Notes under the pieces: generated by a model
Database searches by the model: none
Told to the model about the DNA's origin: nothing
Seen by the model: the letters and a program-made list of their open reading frames with translations, nothing else
From: Allobosea psychrotolerans
Lineage (GTDB): Bacteria; Pseudomonadota; Alphaproteobacteria; Rhizobiales; Beijerinckiaceae
NCBI RefSeq assembly: GCF_002917105.1
Contig: NZ_PQFZ01000017.1
Span: 1 to 64,000 of the forward strand
Length of the DNA: 64,000 nt
Direction: 5' to 3'
Position numbers and translations under genes: made by a program
Shown: positions 26,307 to 34,213 of the stretch, in pieces
How positions within the stretch are numbered: position 1 is the first letter of the stretch
Layout: every line of letters starts with the position of its first letter

Positions 26307-27290
26307 ATGTTCAGCCCCTCACGTCGCTGCATCGCCCTGGCGCTGGCTTTCTCCGCCATGCTGGGCTGTGCCAGCCGGGCGCAAACCCTGGACACGGTCA
26401 CCGTCGCCGGCTGGAGCCAGCCGATCAGCGAGATCACCAACCTGCTCGCCGAACCCGACAAGGGCTTCTTCAAGGCGAAGGGGATCGCGCTGGATTATGT
26501 CCCGGGCACGGGCGGCGGCTCCGCCATCCAGACCATGCTGACCGGCAAGGCCGACATCGCCTTCACCGACCCGGCCTCGCTCTATCTCGCCCTCGACAAG
26601 GGCGAGAAGCTGGTGGCGATCTACAATATCTATCCGCAGAACGTCTTCAACGTGGTCGCGCCCAAGAGCGCCGGGATCAAGGGACCGGCGGACCTCAAGG
26701 GCAAGCGCGTCGGCGTCTACAGCCTGTCGAGCGGCACGCGCCAGAACCTGCAGGTGCTGCTGCAGCAGGTCGGCTTGACCGAGAGCGACGTCACCATCGA
26801 GGTCACGGGCCTGCTGAACTTCGCGCCGCTGATCCAGGGGCAGGTCGACGCCACCGCCGCGACCGATACGGGCCTTCTGGTCGGCCGGATGAAGGGCCTG
26901 CCCGAGGTCGACATCATCGAGGTCAAGGACCATCTCAACCTGCCCAGCGACATCTTCGTGGTAACGCAGGCGACCTATGAGGCGAAGAAGCCGCTGCTGA
27001 AGCGCTTTCTCGCCGCCTATCGCGACAGCGCGGCCTGGATGATCGCCAAGCCCGATGAGGCTGCGAAGATCGCCGTCACCCGCGCCATCAATGGCCGCGA
27101 CGAGGCGCTCAATCTGGAGATCATCAAGCTGCGCAACCGCTCCACCGTCTCCCCGACCACCGACAGCAAGGGCCTGGGCCATTTCGACCCCGAGCCGATG
27201 CAGAAGGGGGCCGATACCTTCAGGCAGCTCGGCCTGATCGCCAAGCCGATCGATATCGGGCAGGTCGTCAAATCCGACCTGATCCCATAG
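26307..27290 (+). CDS. ABC transporter substrate-binding protein, NMT1/ThiY-like
   Basis: The product has 327 residues. An N-terminal signal peptide includes ALALAFSAMLGCASRAQ, and a lipoprotein site at the LGC cysteine is possible. The mature part has GFFKAKGIALDYVPGTGGG and MLTGKADIAFTDPASL, typical of NMT1/ThiY proteins. ThiY binds the pyrimidine precursor formylaminopyrimidine or HMP in other bacteria. Here the ligand may be a related pyrimidine or thiazole acid, given the acid-reducing enzymes in the operon. Confidence 0.88.
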   Translation: MFSPSRRCIALALAFSAMLGCASRAQTLDTVTVAGWSQPISEITNLLAEPDKGFFKAKGIALDYVPGTGGGSAIQTMLTGKADIAFTDPASLYLALDKGEKLVAIYNIYPQNVFNVVAPKSAGIKGPADLKGKRVGVYSLSSGTRQNLQVLLQQVGLTESDVTIEVTGLLNFAPLIQGQVDATAATDTGLLVGRMKGLPEVDIIEVKDHLNLPSDIFVVTQATYEAKKPLLKRFLAAYRDSAAWMIAKPDEAAKIAVTRAINGRDEALNLEIIKLRNRSTVSPTTDSKGLGHFDPEPMQKGADTFRQLGLIAKPIDIGQVVKSDLIP

Positions 27291-27337
27291 AGCAGGATGC
27301 GAAAAAGTGGGCACCGGTTTTTCGCATTGATCCTGCT
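27291..27337. repeat. Short palindromic repeat, CGAAAAA...ACCGG type
   Basis: Outer arms AGCAGGAT/ATCCTGCT enclose GCGAAAAAGTGGGCACCGG and TTTTTCGC. It starts directly after the binding-protein stop and lies before the SDR gene, so it may protect or attenuate the operon message. Confidence 0.8.
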
Positions 27338-27361
27338 CTAACTTTTAGATGGGCGAGCGCC

Positions 27362-28129
27362 ATGAATTTCCGCGACAGGACCATCATCGTCACGGGCGCG
27401 AGCCGGGGCATCGGGGCTGCGCTTGCAAAAGCTTTCGCCGCCGAGGGCGGGCTCGTCGTCGTCAACTACCGCAGCAATGAGGCGGCGGCGCTGCAGGTCG
27501 TCGAGGCTTGCCGGGCGCTGGGCGGGCAGGCCCTGGCGATCGCAGCCGATGTAACCTCGGAGAGCGAGGTCGCAGCGATGATGGCGCGCATCGCCGACGA
27601 GGTCGGCAAGGTCGACGCCGTCGTCAACAACGCTTTCGCGCCCTATGTCTTCGATCCCGATGACCGGACGCGCTTCTGGGACACACCGTGGTCGGCCTAT
27701 CAGGCGCAATTCGATGGCGCGCTGAAAGCGACCTACAACATCTGCCAGGCCGTGCTGCCCTTGATGAAGCAGCGGCTGCGGGGCAGCATCGTCAACATGA
27801 CGAGCGATCTCGTCGCGCGCCCGAGCATTCCCTATCACGACTACACCACGGCGAAATCGGCCCTGATCGGCTTCAGCCGGACCCTTGCCGCCGAGCTCGG
27901 CCCCCTGGGGATCCGGGTCAATTGCGTGGCACCCGGGCTGGTCTATCCGACCGATGCGAGCCGCGCGACCAAGGAGGAGGTGAGGGACGCCCTCATTGCC
28001 CAGACGCCGCTGCGCCGGATCGCGGCGCCCGAGGACATCACCGGCCCCGTCCTCTTCCTCGCCTCGGACTGGAGCGGCTTCGTCACCGGGCAGACGCTCC
28101 ATGTCGATGGTGGGCTGGTGATGACTTAG
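27362..28129 (+). CDS. SDR-family oxidoreductase (FabG-like), end of TPP-riboswitch operon
   Basis: The product has 255 residues. The NAD(P)-binding GASRGIG is at the N-terminus, NNAF (NNAG variant) follows, and the active site shows a Ser in NMTSDLV and YTTAK (Tyr and Lys). It would reduce an aldehyde or ketone or do the reverse. It follows the binding-protein gene in the same direction across a palindrome, so it is probably the last gene of the operon. It could reduce the aldehyde made by the LuxC-like enzyme to an alcohol. Confidence 0.85.
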   Translation: MNFRDRTIIVTGASRGIGAALAKAFAAEGGLVVVNYRSNEAAALQVVEACRALGGQALAIAADVTSESEVAAMMARIADEVGKVDAVVNNAFAPYVFDPDDRTRFWDTPWSAYQAQFDGALKATYNICQAVLPLMKQRLRGSIVNMTSDLVARPSIPYHDYTTAKSALIGFSRTLAAELGPLGIRVNCVAPGLVYPTDASRATKEEVRDALIAQTPLRRIAAPEDITGPVLFLASDWSGFVTGQTLHVDGGLVMT

Positions 28130-28155
28130 CGTATATCGTCCTGGCTCTGGAACAC

Positions 28156-28303
28156 GCCGTCATTCCGGGGCGCCGCGAAGCGCGAGCCTGGAGCCCAGAA
28201 CCGATGCGGGCTCCAAAGAAGCCTCTGATATCAAAGCCTGACGAAGAGCCGTATCGGTTCTGGGTTCCGGGCTCAGGTCTGCGGCCTGCCCCGGAATGAC
28301 GGC
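28156..28303. repeat. Long inverted repeat with GCCGTCATTCCGGGGC arms
   Basis: The arms at 28156-28171 and 28288-28303 are exact complements. Between them a second stem pairs GGAGCCCAGAACCGAT-like sequence with ATCGGTTCTGGGTTCC. Part of the same family appears at 44815-44830 (CCCCGGAATGACG), and a related CCGTCATCCCGG version at 57106-57201. It lies between convergent genes and may terminate both. Confidence 0.75.
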
Positions 28304-28328
28304 GTGGTTCTATCGCAGGGGGCCGTTT

Positions 28329-30683
28329 CTAAGGCTTTTGGGCCGTCCGCGCATCTCTGATCGCCCGCCAGACGCGGGCAGGGGTTGCGGGCATGTCGAG
28401 ATGCGTCACGCCGAGCGGGCGCAACGCGTCGAGGACGGCGTTCATCACCGTTTGCGGTGCGCCGATGCAGCCGGCCTGGCCCGAGCCTTTCGCGCCCAGA
28501 GGATTGGCTTTCGTCGGCACCTCGACCATTTCCAGATCGAAGAACGGAATGTCGTCGGCGCGCGGCATGGCGTAGTCCATGAAGGTCGCGCTGAGCAGCT
28601 GGCCTGAATCGGGGTCGTAGAGCGCCTCTTCGAGCAGGGCCTGCCCGATGCCTTGCGCCAGCCCGCCATGGACTTGGGCTTCCGTCAGCAGCGGATTGAC
28701 CAATCGGCCATAATCGTCGACGGCGACATAGCGCTCCAGCGACACGGCTCCCGTCTCGGGATCGATCTCGACCTCGGCGACCTGCGCGCCGTTTGGAAAA
28801 GTGATGACGTCGCAGACATTGTCGCCATGGCTGCTCAGCGCCGCGCCGGTGCTTTCCGCGACATGCCGGGCAATCGTGAAGAGATCGATTTCCTTCGCCA
28901 GGCCGTCGGCTCCGGTCTCCGTGCGAAAGCGACCATCGCCGAAGGTGAGCTCGCCCGTTGCGACCTGCAGCAATTGCGCCGCGACTGGGAGCGCCCTGGC
29001 GATCAGGTCGTCGGCCGCCATCAGCAACGCCGTCCCGCCCAGATGCAAGGAGCGCGCCCCGCCATGGCCGCCGCCGCGCGGCACCAGGGCGGTGTCGCCC
29101 TGCACCAGCTGGAAGGTCTCGACGGGCAGTCCCAGCCGCTGTGCTGCGACCTGGGCGAAGCTTGTCTCATGACCCTGGCCGTTGGATTGCGTGCCGACCG
29201 CCATGTCGATGGTGCCGTCGCGCCGCACGGTCAGCCAGGCCTCTTCATTGGGCTGGCCGCGCGACGTCTCCAGAAAGCAGCCGATGCCAAAGCCGCGCAG
29301 CTTGCCGTGCTTCTTCGCTTCGCGCTTGCGCCTGGCGAAGCCGGCGCGGTCGGCCGCGGCCAGGACCCGGTCGAGATTTTCCGCGAACGTTCCGCAATCG
29401 ATCACGGTGCCGAAGGCGCTGCGATGGGGAAAACGCCGGATGAAGTTGCGCCGGCGCAGTTCCGCCGGATCGATCGCGAGCTGATACGCGGCCGTGTCGA
29501 TCAGCCGCTCCAGCAGATAGTTGGCCTCCGGCTTGCCTGCCCCGCGATAGGCATCGATCGGCGCCGTGTTGGTGAAGACGCCGCGTACATCCATCGTCAT
29601 GGCCGGGATGTCGTAGAGCCCGCCCATCGCGGTCGATGGTGAATTCGTCGAGCTTCCCGGGCCGAGCGAGGAGACATAGGCGCCGAGATTGCCGAGCGTC
29701 TCCACCGCCAGCGCCAGGAAACGGCCCTTGGCGTCGAGCGCCAGCCGCGCCTCGGTGAGGTTGTCGCGGCCATGCACGCCGCTGGTGAACTCGTCGAGGC
29801 GGTCGGCCGTCCAGTGCACGGGCCGCGCGAGCCTGCGCGCCGCCCACAGCACCAGGGCATATTCGGGATAGGTGACGTTCTTCATGCCGAAGCCGCCGCC
29901 GACATCGGGGCAGGAGACTTCGATCCTGTCGAGGGGCAGGCCGAAGACGCCCTCAGCCAGCTCGCGACGGATGGCGTGCACCGAAGCGCCGCTGATCGCC
30001 AGGCTGTAGACCCCGCTCACCGGATCGAAGCGGCCGAGCGCGATGCGCGGCTCCATGGCGGCGGCCACGATGCGGTTGTTGACGAGGTCGCAGGAGGCGA
30101 CATGGGCGGCGCTCGCAAAGGCCTTCGCCACCGCCTCCCGGTCGCCGCGCTCGAAGCGGAAGGCCAGGTTGCCCGGAGCTTCCGGCCAGATCTGCGCGGC
30201 CTCAGGGTCCAGCGCGCCGCGCAGTTCCGTCACCGCGGGCAGGATGTCATAATCGACGACGACCTGCTCGCAGGCGTCGCGCGCCGCCTCGCGGCTCTCG
30301 GCGACGACGAAGGCGACGAGGTCGCCGACATGGCGCACCCGCTCGCGCGCCAATGGAAAGCGCGGTGGCACGACCAGCGGATCGACTGTCTTGACGACGA
30401 TGTAGCAGGGCAGGGGGTGAAGCCCGTCGAGATCGTCGGCGGTGTAGACGCCCCGCACACCGGGCATCACGGCGGCTGCCGCGGTATCGATCGCGAGGAT
30501 GCGGGCATGGGCATGGGGCGAGCGCACCATGGCGGCGAAGAGTTCGCCGGGGACGGGTTGATCGTCGAGATAACGGCCCGCGCCGGTGAGAAAGCGCTGA
30601 TCCTCGCGTCGCCGCAACGAACGCGGGTCATCGGGCGCGGGGACCATGCGCGTGGCGTCCGAGGCGATCAGGCCGTCATTCAT
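28329..30683 (-). CDS. Xanthine dehydrogenase-family molybdopterin-binding large subunit, lone
   Basis: The product has 784 residues and matches the CoxL/XdhB-type large subunit: RFLTGAGRYLDD at the N-terminus, CPDVGGGFGMKN, APIDAYRGAGKPEANYLLER and a molybdopterin-binding C-terminal half. It lacks the CO dehydrogenase loop with catalytic Cys. At the usual catalytic Glu the sequence reads KGSGQAGCIGAP, so Gln replaces Glu (codon CAG on the minus strand near 28480). No small Fe-S subunit or FAD subunit gene is adjacent, so electrons must go to partners encoded elsewhere. It lies last in the modABC-modE unit, which fits its need for molybdenum. The start at MNDGLIASDATRM is preferred over an upstream ATG. 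Confidence 0.88.
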   Translation of the reverse strand: MNDGLIASDATRMVPAPDDPRSLRRREDQRFLTGAGRYLDDQPVPGELFAAMVRSPHAHARILAIDTAAAAVMPGVRGVYTADDLDGLHPLPCYIVVKTVDPLVVPPRFPLARERVRHVGDLVAFVVAESREAARDACEQVVVDYDILPAVTELRGALDPEAAQIWPEAPGNLAFRFERGDREAVAKAFASAAHVASCDLVNNRIVAAAMEPRIALGRFDPVSGVYSLAISGASVHAIRRELAEGVFGLPLDRIEVSCPDVGGGFGMKNVTYPEYALVLWAARRLARPVHWTADRLDEFTSGVHGRDNLTEARLALDAKGRFLALAVETLGNLGAYVSSLGPGSSTNSPSTAMGGLYDIPAMTMDVRGVFTNTAPIDAYRGAGKPEANYLLERLIDTAAYQLAIDPAELRRRNFIRRFPHRSAFGTVIDCGTFAENLDRVLAAADRAGFARRKREAKKHGKLRGFGIGCFLETSRGQPNEEAWLTVRRDGTIDMAVGTQSNGQGHETSFAQVAAQRLGLPVETFQLVQGDTALVPRGGGHGGARSLHLGGTALLMAADDLIARALPVAAQLLQVATGELTFGDGRFRTETGADGLAKEIDLFTIARHVAESTGAALSSHGDNVCDVITFPNGAQVAEVEIDPETGAVSLERYVAVDDYGRLVNPLLTEAQVHGGLAQGIGQALLEEALYDPDSGQLLSATFMDYAMPRADDIPFFDLEMVEVPTKANPLGAKGSGQAGCIGAPQTVMNAVLDALRPLGVTHLDMPATPARVWRAIRDARTAQKP

Positions 30684-30788
30684 ATCGCTTCGCTCTCGCC
30701 TTAATGCCTCGAGCGGCCTGGTCGCCGCCATCACGACTGTTCGGATGCAACCGCTTTGCCATCCGGGTGGCTGGCACCCAACGGGACA

Positions 30789-31163
30789 TCAGGAGGTCGG
30801 CTCGGCTGCAGCATCCCGCAGGGCGTCGATGTGGAGGGCGGCCGCTTTCATGGCCTTGCTCTCGATGGCCCGGTAATGCGCCACGATCTCGCGGCCCATT
30901 GGCGTCAGATGCGCGCCGCCGCCCTTGGCGCCGCCGGGCGCGGCCTCGACGAGCGGCTGGCGAAACATCCGGTTGAGATTGTCGACCAGGAGCCAGGCCC
31001 GGCGATAGGACATCGCCATGGCGCGTCCGGCGCCCGAGATCGAACCCGATGCCTCGATCGCCTCCAAGAGCTCGACCTTGCCCGGTCCGAGCCGGCCGAT
31101 CGGCACAAGGTCGATCCTGATGCTGATCAGGGCGGAGGGTTTTTGCCGGGCGGTTTCGGGCAT
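30789..31163 (-). CDS. ModE-like molybdate-responsive regulator without molybdate-binding domains
   Basis: The product has 124 residues: only the winged-helix N-terminal domain of ModE. LGPGKVELLEAIEASGSISG and AGRAMAMSYRRAWLLVDNLN are the family hallmarks. The C-terminal Mop domains of E. coli ModE are absent, as in many alphaproteobacterial homologues. It may act with a separate Mop protein; a broken one lies at 33974-34182. It is placed between modC and the molybdoenzyme gene. Confidence 0.9.
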   Translation of the reverse strand: MPETARQKPSALISIRIDLVPIGRLGPGKVELLEAIEASGSISGAGRAMAMSYRRAWLLVDNLNRMFRQPLVEAAPGGAKGGGAHLTPMGREIVAHYRAIESKAMKAAALHIDALRDAAAEPTS

Positions 31164-31241
31164 GTCGGCATCCTGTTGCTTCCATCGGTTCTAAACAGGT
31201 TTTTGCCGGACCGCACCGACAGCTTCCGATCGAGCCGAGCC

Positions 31242-32330
31242 TCAGCTCGTCTCGACAGAAACGCTCTTGATCACCGCATAGACCTGGCTGCCTTGCCTCA
31301 GCGCCAGGGCCGCCACGGATTTCGCGGTCAGGCGCGCCAGAAGGCTCGCGCCATTGCAGTCGATGACCAGCTCGATTGCCGCGCCCCCACGCGTCCTGCC
31401 GATTTCGGCGATCGTGCCCGGCAGGATGTTGAGCGCGCTTACGCCGGTCGGCAGTGTCAGGCTGATCAGGACGTCGCTGGCGAGGATGCGGACCCGGACA
31501 TGCCCGCCGAACGGCAAGGCGCTGCGCGAGACCTGCAACAGGCCGGCCTGGGTTCTCAGGCTGGTCAGGTGGTATTCGGCATCGTAGCCGACGATCTCGG
31601 CTTCCAGGATGGAGCCGGCCTCGGCCGCCCCCGACAAGCCGGCGACGTCCAACCGTGACATCACCTCTGCCGTCGGGCCGCAGGCCTTGATGGCGCCCTG
31701 ATCGACAACGACCAGCGTCGTCGCCAGCCGCGCCACTTCCGCAACCGAGTGCGAGACATAGACGATGGGAATGCCGATCTCGTCGCGCAGACGCTCGATA
31801 TAGGGCAGGATTTCGACCTTGCGCGCCTCATCGAGCGAGGCCAGCGGCTCGTCCATCAAGAGCAGCCGGGGATTGGCCAGCAAGGCACGGCCGATCGCTA
31901 TGCGCTGCTTCTCGCCTCCCGACAGGCCGGCCGGCCTGCGCTCGAGCAGATGGCCGATCCCGAGCAGGTCCAGCACGGCCTCAAAGGCGATGCTGTCGCG
32001 CCCTTCGCGAGGCGCGAACCAGCGCCCGAACAGCAGGTTCTGGCGCACCGTCAGATGGGGAAAGAGCCGCGCCTCCTGGAAGACATAGCCGATCCGCCGT
32101 CGGTGCTTGGGCACGAAAACGCCGTGCCTGGTGTCGACCAGCACCTCACCGTCGACGAGGACGCGCCCGCGCGCCGGGCGGATGAGGCCGCCGATGACGT
32201 TGACGAGCGAGGTCTTGCCGGAGCCCGAGCGGCCGAACAGCGCCGTCAGGCGCCCGTTGGAGGTGAAGTTGGCGTCGAGCTTGAACTGGCCCAGCTGGTG
32301 CTCGACCGCGATCTCGATGAGCGGGCTCAT
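31242..32330 (-). CDS. modC: Molybdate ABC transporter ATP-binding protein
   Basis: The product has 362 residues: an ATPase domain (Walker A GRSGSGKTS, signature LSGGEKQRIAIGRAL, LLMDEPLASLDEARK) followed by a Mop/TOBE domain from about residue 295 (LNILPGTIAEIG to the end), the arrangement specific to ModC. The start overlaps the modB stop by four bases. It powers ModB. Confidence 0.96.
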   Translation of the reverse strand: MSPLIEIAVEHQLGQFKLDANFTSNGRLTALFGRSGSGKTSLVNVIGGLIRPARGRVLVDGEVLVDTRHGVFVPKHRRRIGYVFQEARLFPHLTVRQNLLFGRWFAPREGRDSIAFEAVLDLLGIGHLLERRPAGLSGGEKQRIAIGRALLANPRLLLMDEPLASLDEARKVEILPYIERLRDEIGIPIVYVSHSVAEVARLATTLVVVDQGAIKACGPTAEVMSRLDVAGLSGAAEAGSILEAEIVGYDAEYHLTSLRTQAGLLQVSRSALPFGGHVRVRILASDVLISLTLPTGVSALNILPGTIAEIGRTRGGAAIELVIDCNGASLLARLTAKSVAALALRQGSQVYAVIKSVSVETS

Positions 32331-33025
32331 TCGACCGCGATCCTGCGTCCGACGAAACGCGCCATCCATTCCGAGACGAAGAGCGCCGCGACCGAGATCG
32401 CGATCGAGATCAGCGTCAGGCGCGTCGCGCCGGCCTCGCCGCCGGGCACCTGGGTGAAGGTGTAGATCGCCGAAGGCAAGGTCTGCGTTTCGCCCGGGAT
32501 GTTGGAGACGAAGGTGATGGTCGCGCCGAACTCGCCCATCGCCTTGGCGAAGCACAAGATCATGCCGACGACGATGCCGGGCAGGCAAAGCGGCAGCGTG
32601 ACGACGAGGAAGACCCAGGCGGGGCTGGCGCCGAGCGTGCCGGCTGCGTCCTCCAGCTTGCGGTCGACCGCCTCGATCGAGAGGCGGATGGCGCGCACCA
32701 TCAGGGGAAAGCCCATGACCGCGGCGGCGAGCACTGCGCCGGTCCAGCGAAAGGAGAGCACGATGCCGAAATAATCATAGAGGAACTGACCGATCGGCCC
32801 GCGCCGGCCAAAGCCGATCAGCAGGAGATAGCCGGTCACGACGGGCGGCATGATCAACGGCAGATGGACGGCCGCATCGAGCAATGACTTGCCCCAGAAG
32901 CGGCCGCGCGCGAGCAGGAAGGCGACGCCGAGCCCGAGCGGCAGGCTCGCGAGCATGGCGGTCGTCGCGACGATCAGGCTCAGGCGGACAGCCGTCCATT
33001 CCTCGGGAGACAACCAGTCGTTCAC
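32327..33025 (-). CDS. modB: Molybdate ABC transporter permease
   Basis: The product has 232 residues with about five membrane segments. It starts MNDWLSPEEWTAVRLSL, usual for ModB, and contains the EAA-type loop EDAAGTLGASPAWVFLVVTL and GEFGATITFVSNIPGETQT, a ModB hallmark. It overlaps modA and modC by four bases each. Confidence 0.96.
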   Translation of the reverse strand: MNDWLSPEEWTAVRLSLIVATTAMLASLPLGLGVAFLLARGRFWGKSLLDAAVHLPLIMPPVVTGYLLLIGFGRRGPIGQFLYDYFGIVLSFRWTGAVLAAAVMGFPLMVRAIRLSIEAVDRKLEDAAGTLGASPAWVFLVVTLPLCLPGIVVGMILCFAKAMGEFGATITFVSNIPGETQTLPSAIYTFTQVPGGEAGATRLTLISIAISVAALFVSEWMARFVGRRIAVE

Positions 33026-33828
33026 GAGGCGTTGGCGGCCCTGTTCAGCACGGTGAAGCCTTGGCGCTCGAAGGCGGCCTTCGGCCCGGCGCCGCGCAGA
33101 TAGCTCAGGAAGCCCTGCGCGTCAGGATTGCTCGCATCCTTGGTCACCGCGACGGGATAGATGATCGGCGGGTGCGAATCCTCCGGGAAGACCGCCGCGA
33201 CCTTGACCTTGGGGTCGGCAGCCGCATCGGTGGCGTAGACGATGCCGAGCGGCGCCTCGCCACGCGACACCAGGAGCAGGGCGGCGCGGACATTGTCCGC
33301 CTGCGCGATCTTGTCCTTGACCTTGTCCCAGCCGCCGAGCTTCTCCAGCGCAGCCTTGCCGTATTTGCCGGCCGGCACCGACTCGACATTGCCCATGGCA
33401 AGGCGGCCGGAGCCGAGCGCCGCGCTCAGATCGACGCCGGAAGCCAGGGCGATCTTCGCCGTCGAATCCGAGGGGGCGACCAGCACGATCCGGTTGGCCA
33501 GCAGGCTGATCCGCGTCTCCGGCCTGATCAGGTTCTTGCTCGCCGCATAATCCATCCAGTCGAGATCGGCCGAGAGGAAGAGATCGGCCGGAGCACCCTG
33601 TTCGAGCTGCTTGGCGAGGGCATTGCTGGCTGCATAGGAAATCTTTGGAGCCGGTTTGCCGGTTTCCTTCACCCAGGCGGCCGCGGCTTCGTCGAGCGCG
33701 TTCTTCAGGCTCGCGGCCGCGAAGATGACGAGTTCCTTGGTCTGGGCCTGCGCGGTCGCGATATTCGTGCCGAAACCGAGCAGGAGCGCGGCAGCGACAC
33801 CCATCACACATCGGCGGTTCGTCGTCAT
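33022..33828 (-). CDS. modA: Molybdate ABC transporter substrate-binding protein
   Basis: The product has 268 residues with a signal peptide (about residues 1-29, ending AQAQT). Mature motifs include VIFAAASLKNALDE and GAPADLFLSADLDWMD, as in ModA. It captures molybdate in the periplasm. It is the first gene of modABC-modE-molybdoenzyme, with a ModE-box-like site 29 bases upstream. Confidence 0.96.
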   Translation of the reverse strand: MTTNRRCVMGVAAALLLGFGTNIATAQAQTKELVIFAAASLKNALDEAAAAWVKETGKPAPKISYAASNALAKQLEQGAPADLFLSADLDWMDYAASKNLIRPETRISLLANRIVLVAPSDSTAKIALASGVDLSAALGSGRLAMGNVESVPAGKYGKAALEKLGGWDKVKDKIAQADNVRAALLLVSRGEAPLGIVYATDAAADPKVKVAAVFPEDSHPPIIYPVAVTKDASNPDAQGFLSYLRGAGPKAAFERQGFTVLNRAANAS

Positions 33829-33856
33829 CCGCGTTCACCCTCGTCGGATTGGCCTG

Positions 33857-33880
33857 CGTTCTGTCTGATTGAATATAACG
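33857..33880. promoter_or_regulatory. ModE-box-like operator upstream of modA
   Basis: The 24-base imperfect palindrome starts CGTTCTGT and ends AATATAACG; the right half matches the TATAACG half of the E. coli ModE site, the left half only partly. Its location just before modA and the presence of a modE gene in the unit support the call. Confidence 0.45.
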
Positions 33881-33973
33881 ACTGCCGCAACAGGTCGAGC
33901 CCAACAATAGCCCCGAGCTCGGAACGGCGCTCTGTTCCAGGGCCGGCCGACCCATTCGCTTCAGAAAAATGCC

Positions 33974-34182
33974 GTGACGATCGGCGCCCGCAACCAGCTC
34001 AAAGGCACGATCGTCGCGATCACCAAGGGCGCGACGCGACCGCCCATGTCCGCCTCGATGCCGGCGGTGCGATCGTGACTTCGGCGATCACCAATGCAGC
34101 GGTGGAGGAACTCAAGCTCGCTATCGGGCAGCAGGCCTATGCCGTGGTCAAGGCGTCCGACGCGATGATCGCGATCGACTGA
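33974..34182 (+). pseudogene. Frameshifted single-Mop-domain molybdate-binding protein (molbindin-like)
   Basis: From GTG 33974 the frame reads MTIGARNQLKGTIVAITKGA and then shifts; the other frame continues TAHVRLDAGGAIVTSAITN, VEELKLAIGQQAYAVVKASD and ends at 34182. Joined, these make a complete Mop domain of about 68 residues. The total of 209 bases is not a multiple of three. Removing two bases in the GCGACGCGACC stretch near 34030 restores the expected KGATTAHV. It lies next to modA on the opposite strand. It is a pseudogene or a sequencing error. Confidence 0.75.
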
Positions 34183-34213
34183 AGCCAGTGGCCGCTCGGC
34201 CGGGCGAGGGCGC

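Noticed and set aside
28329..30683. Aerobic carbon monoxide dehydrogenase large subunit (coxL)
   Set aside because: The diagnostic Cys-containing active-site loop is absent, the segment reads AYRGAGKPEANY, and coxM/coxS are missing.
32331..32588. Longer start for ModC
   Set aside because: The extra residues lie in another frame over modB and do not resemble ModC; the start at 32330 gives the family N-terminus and the standard four-base overlap.
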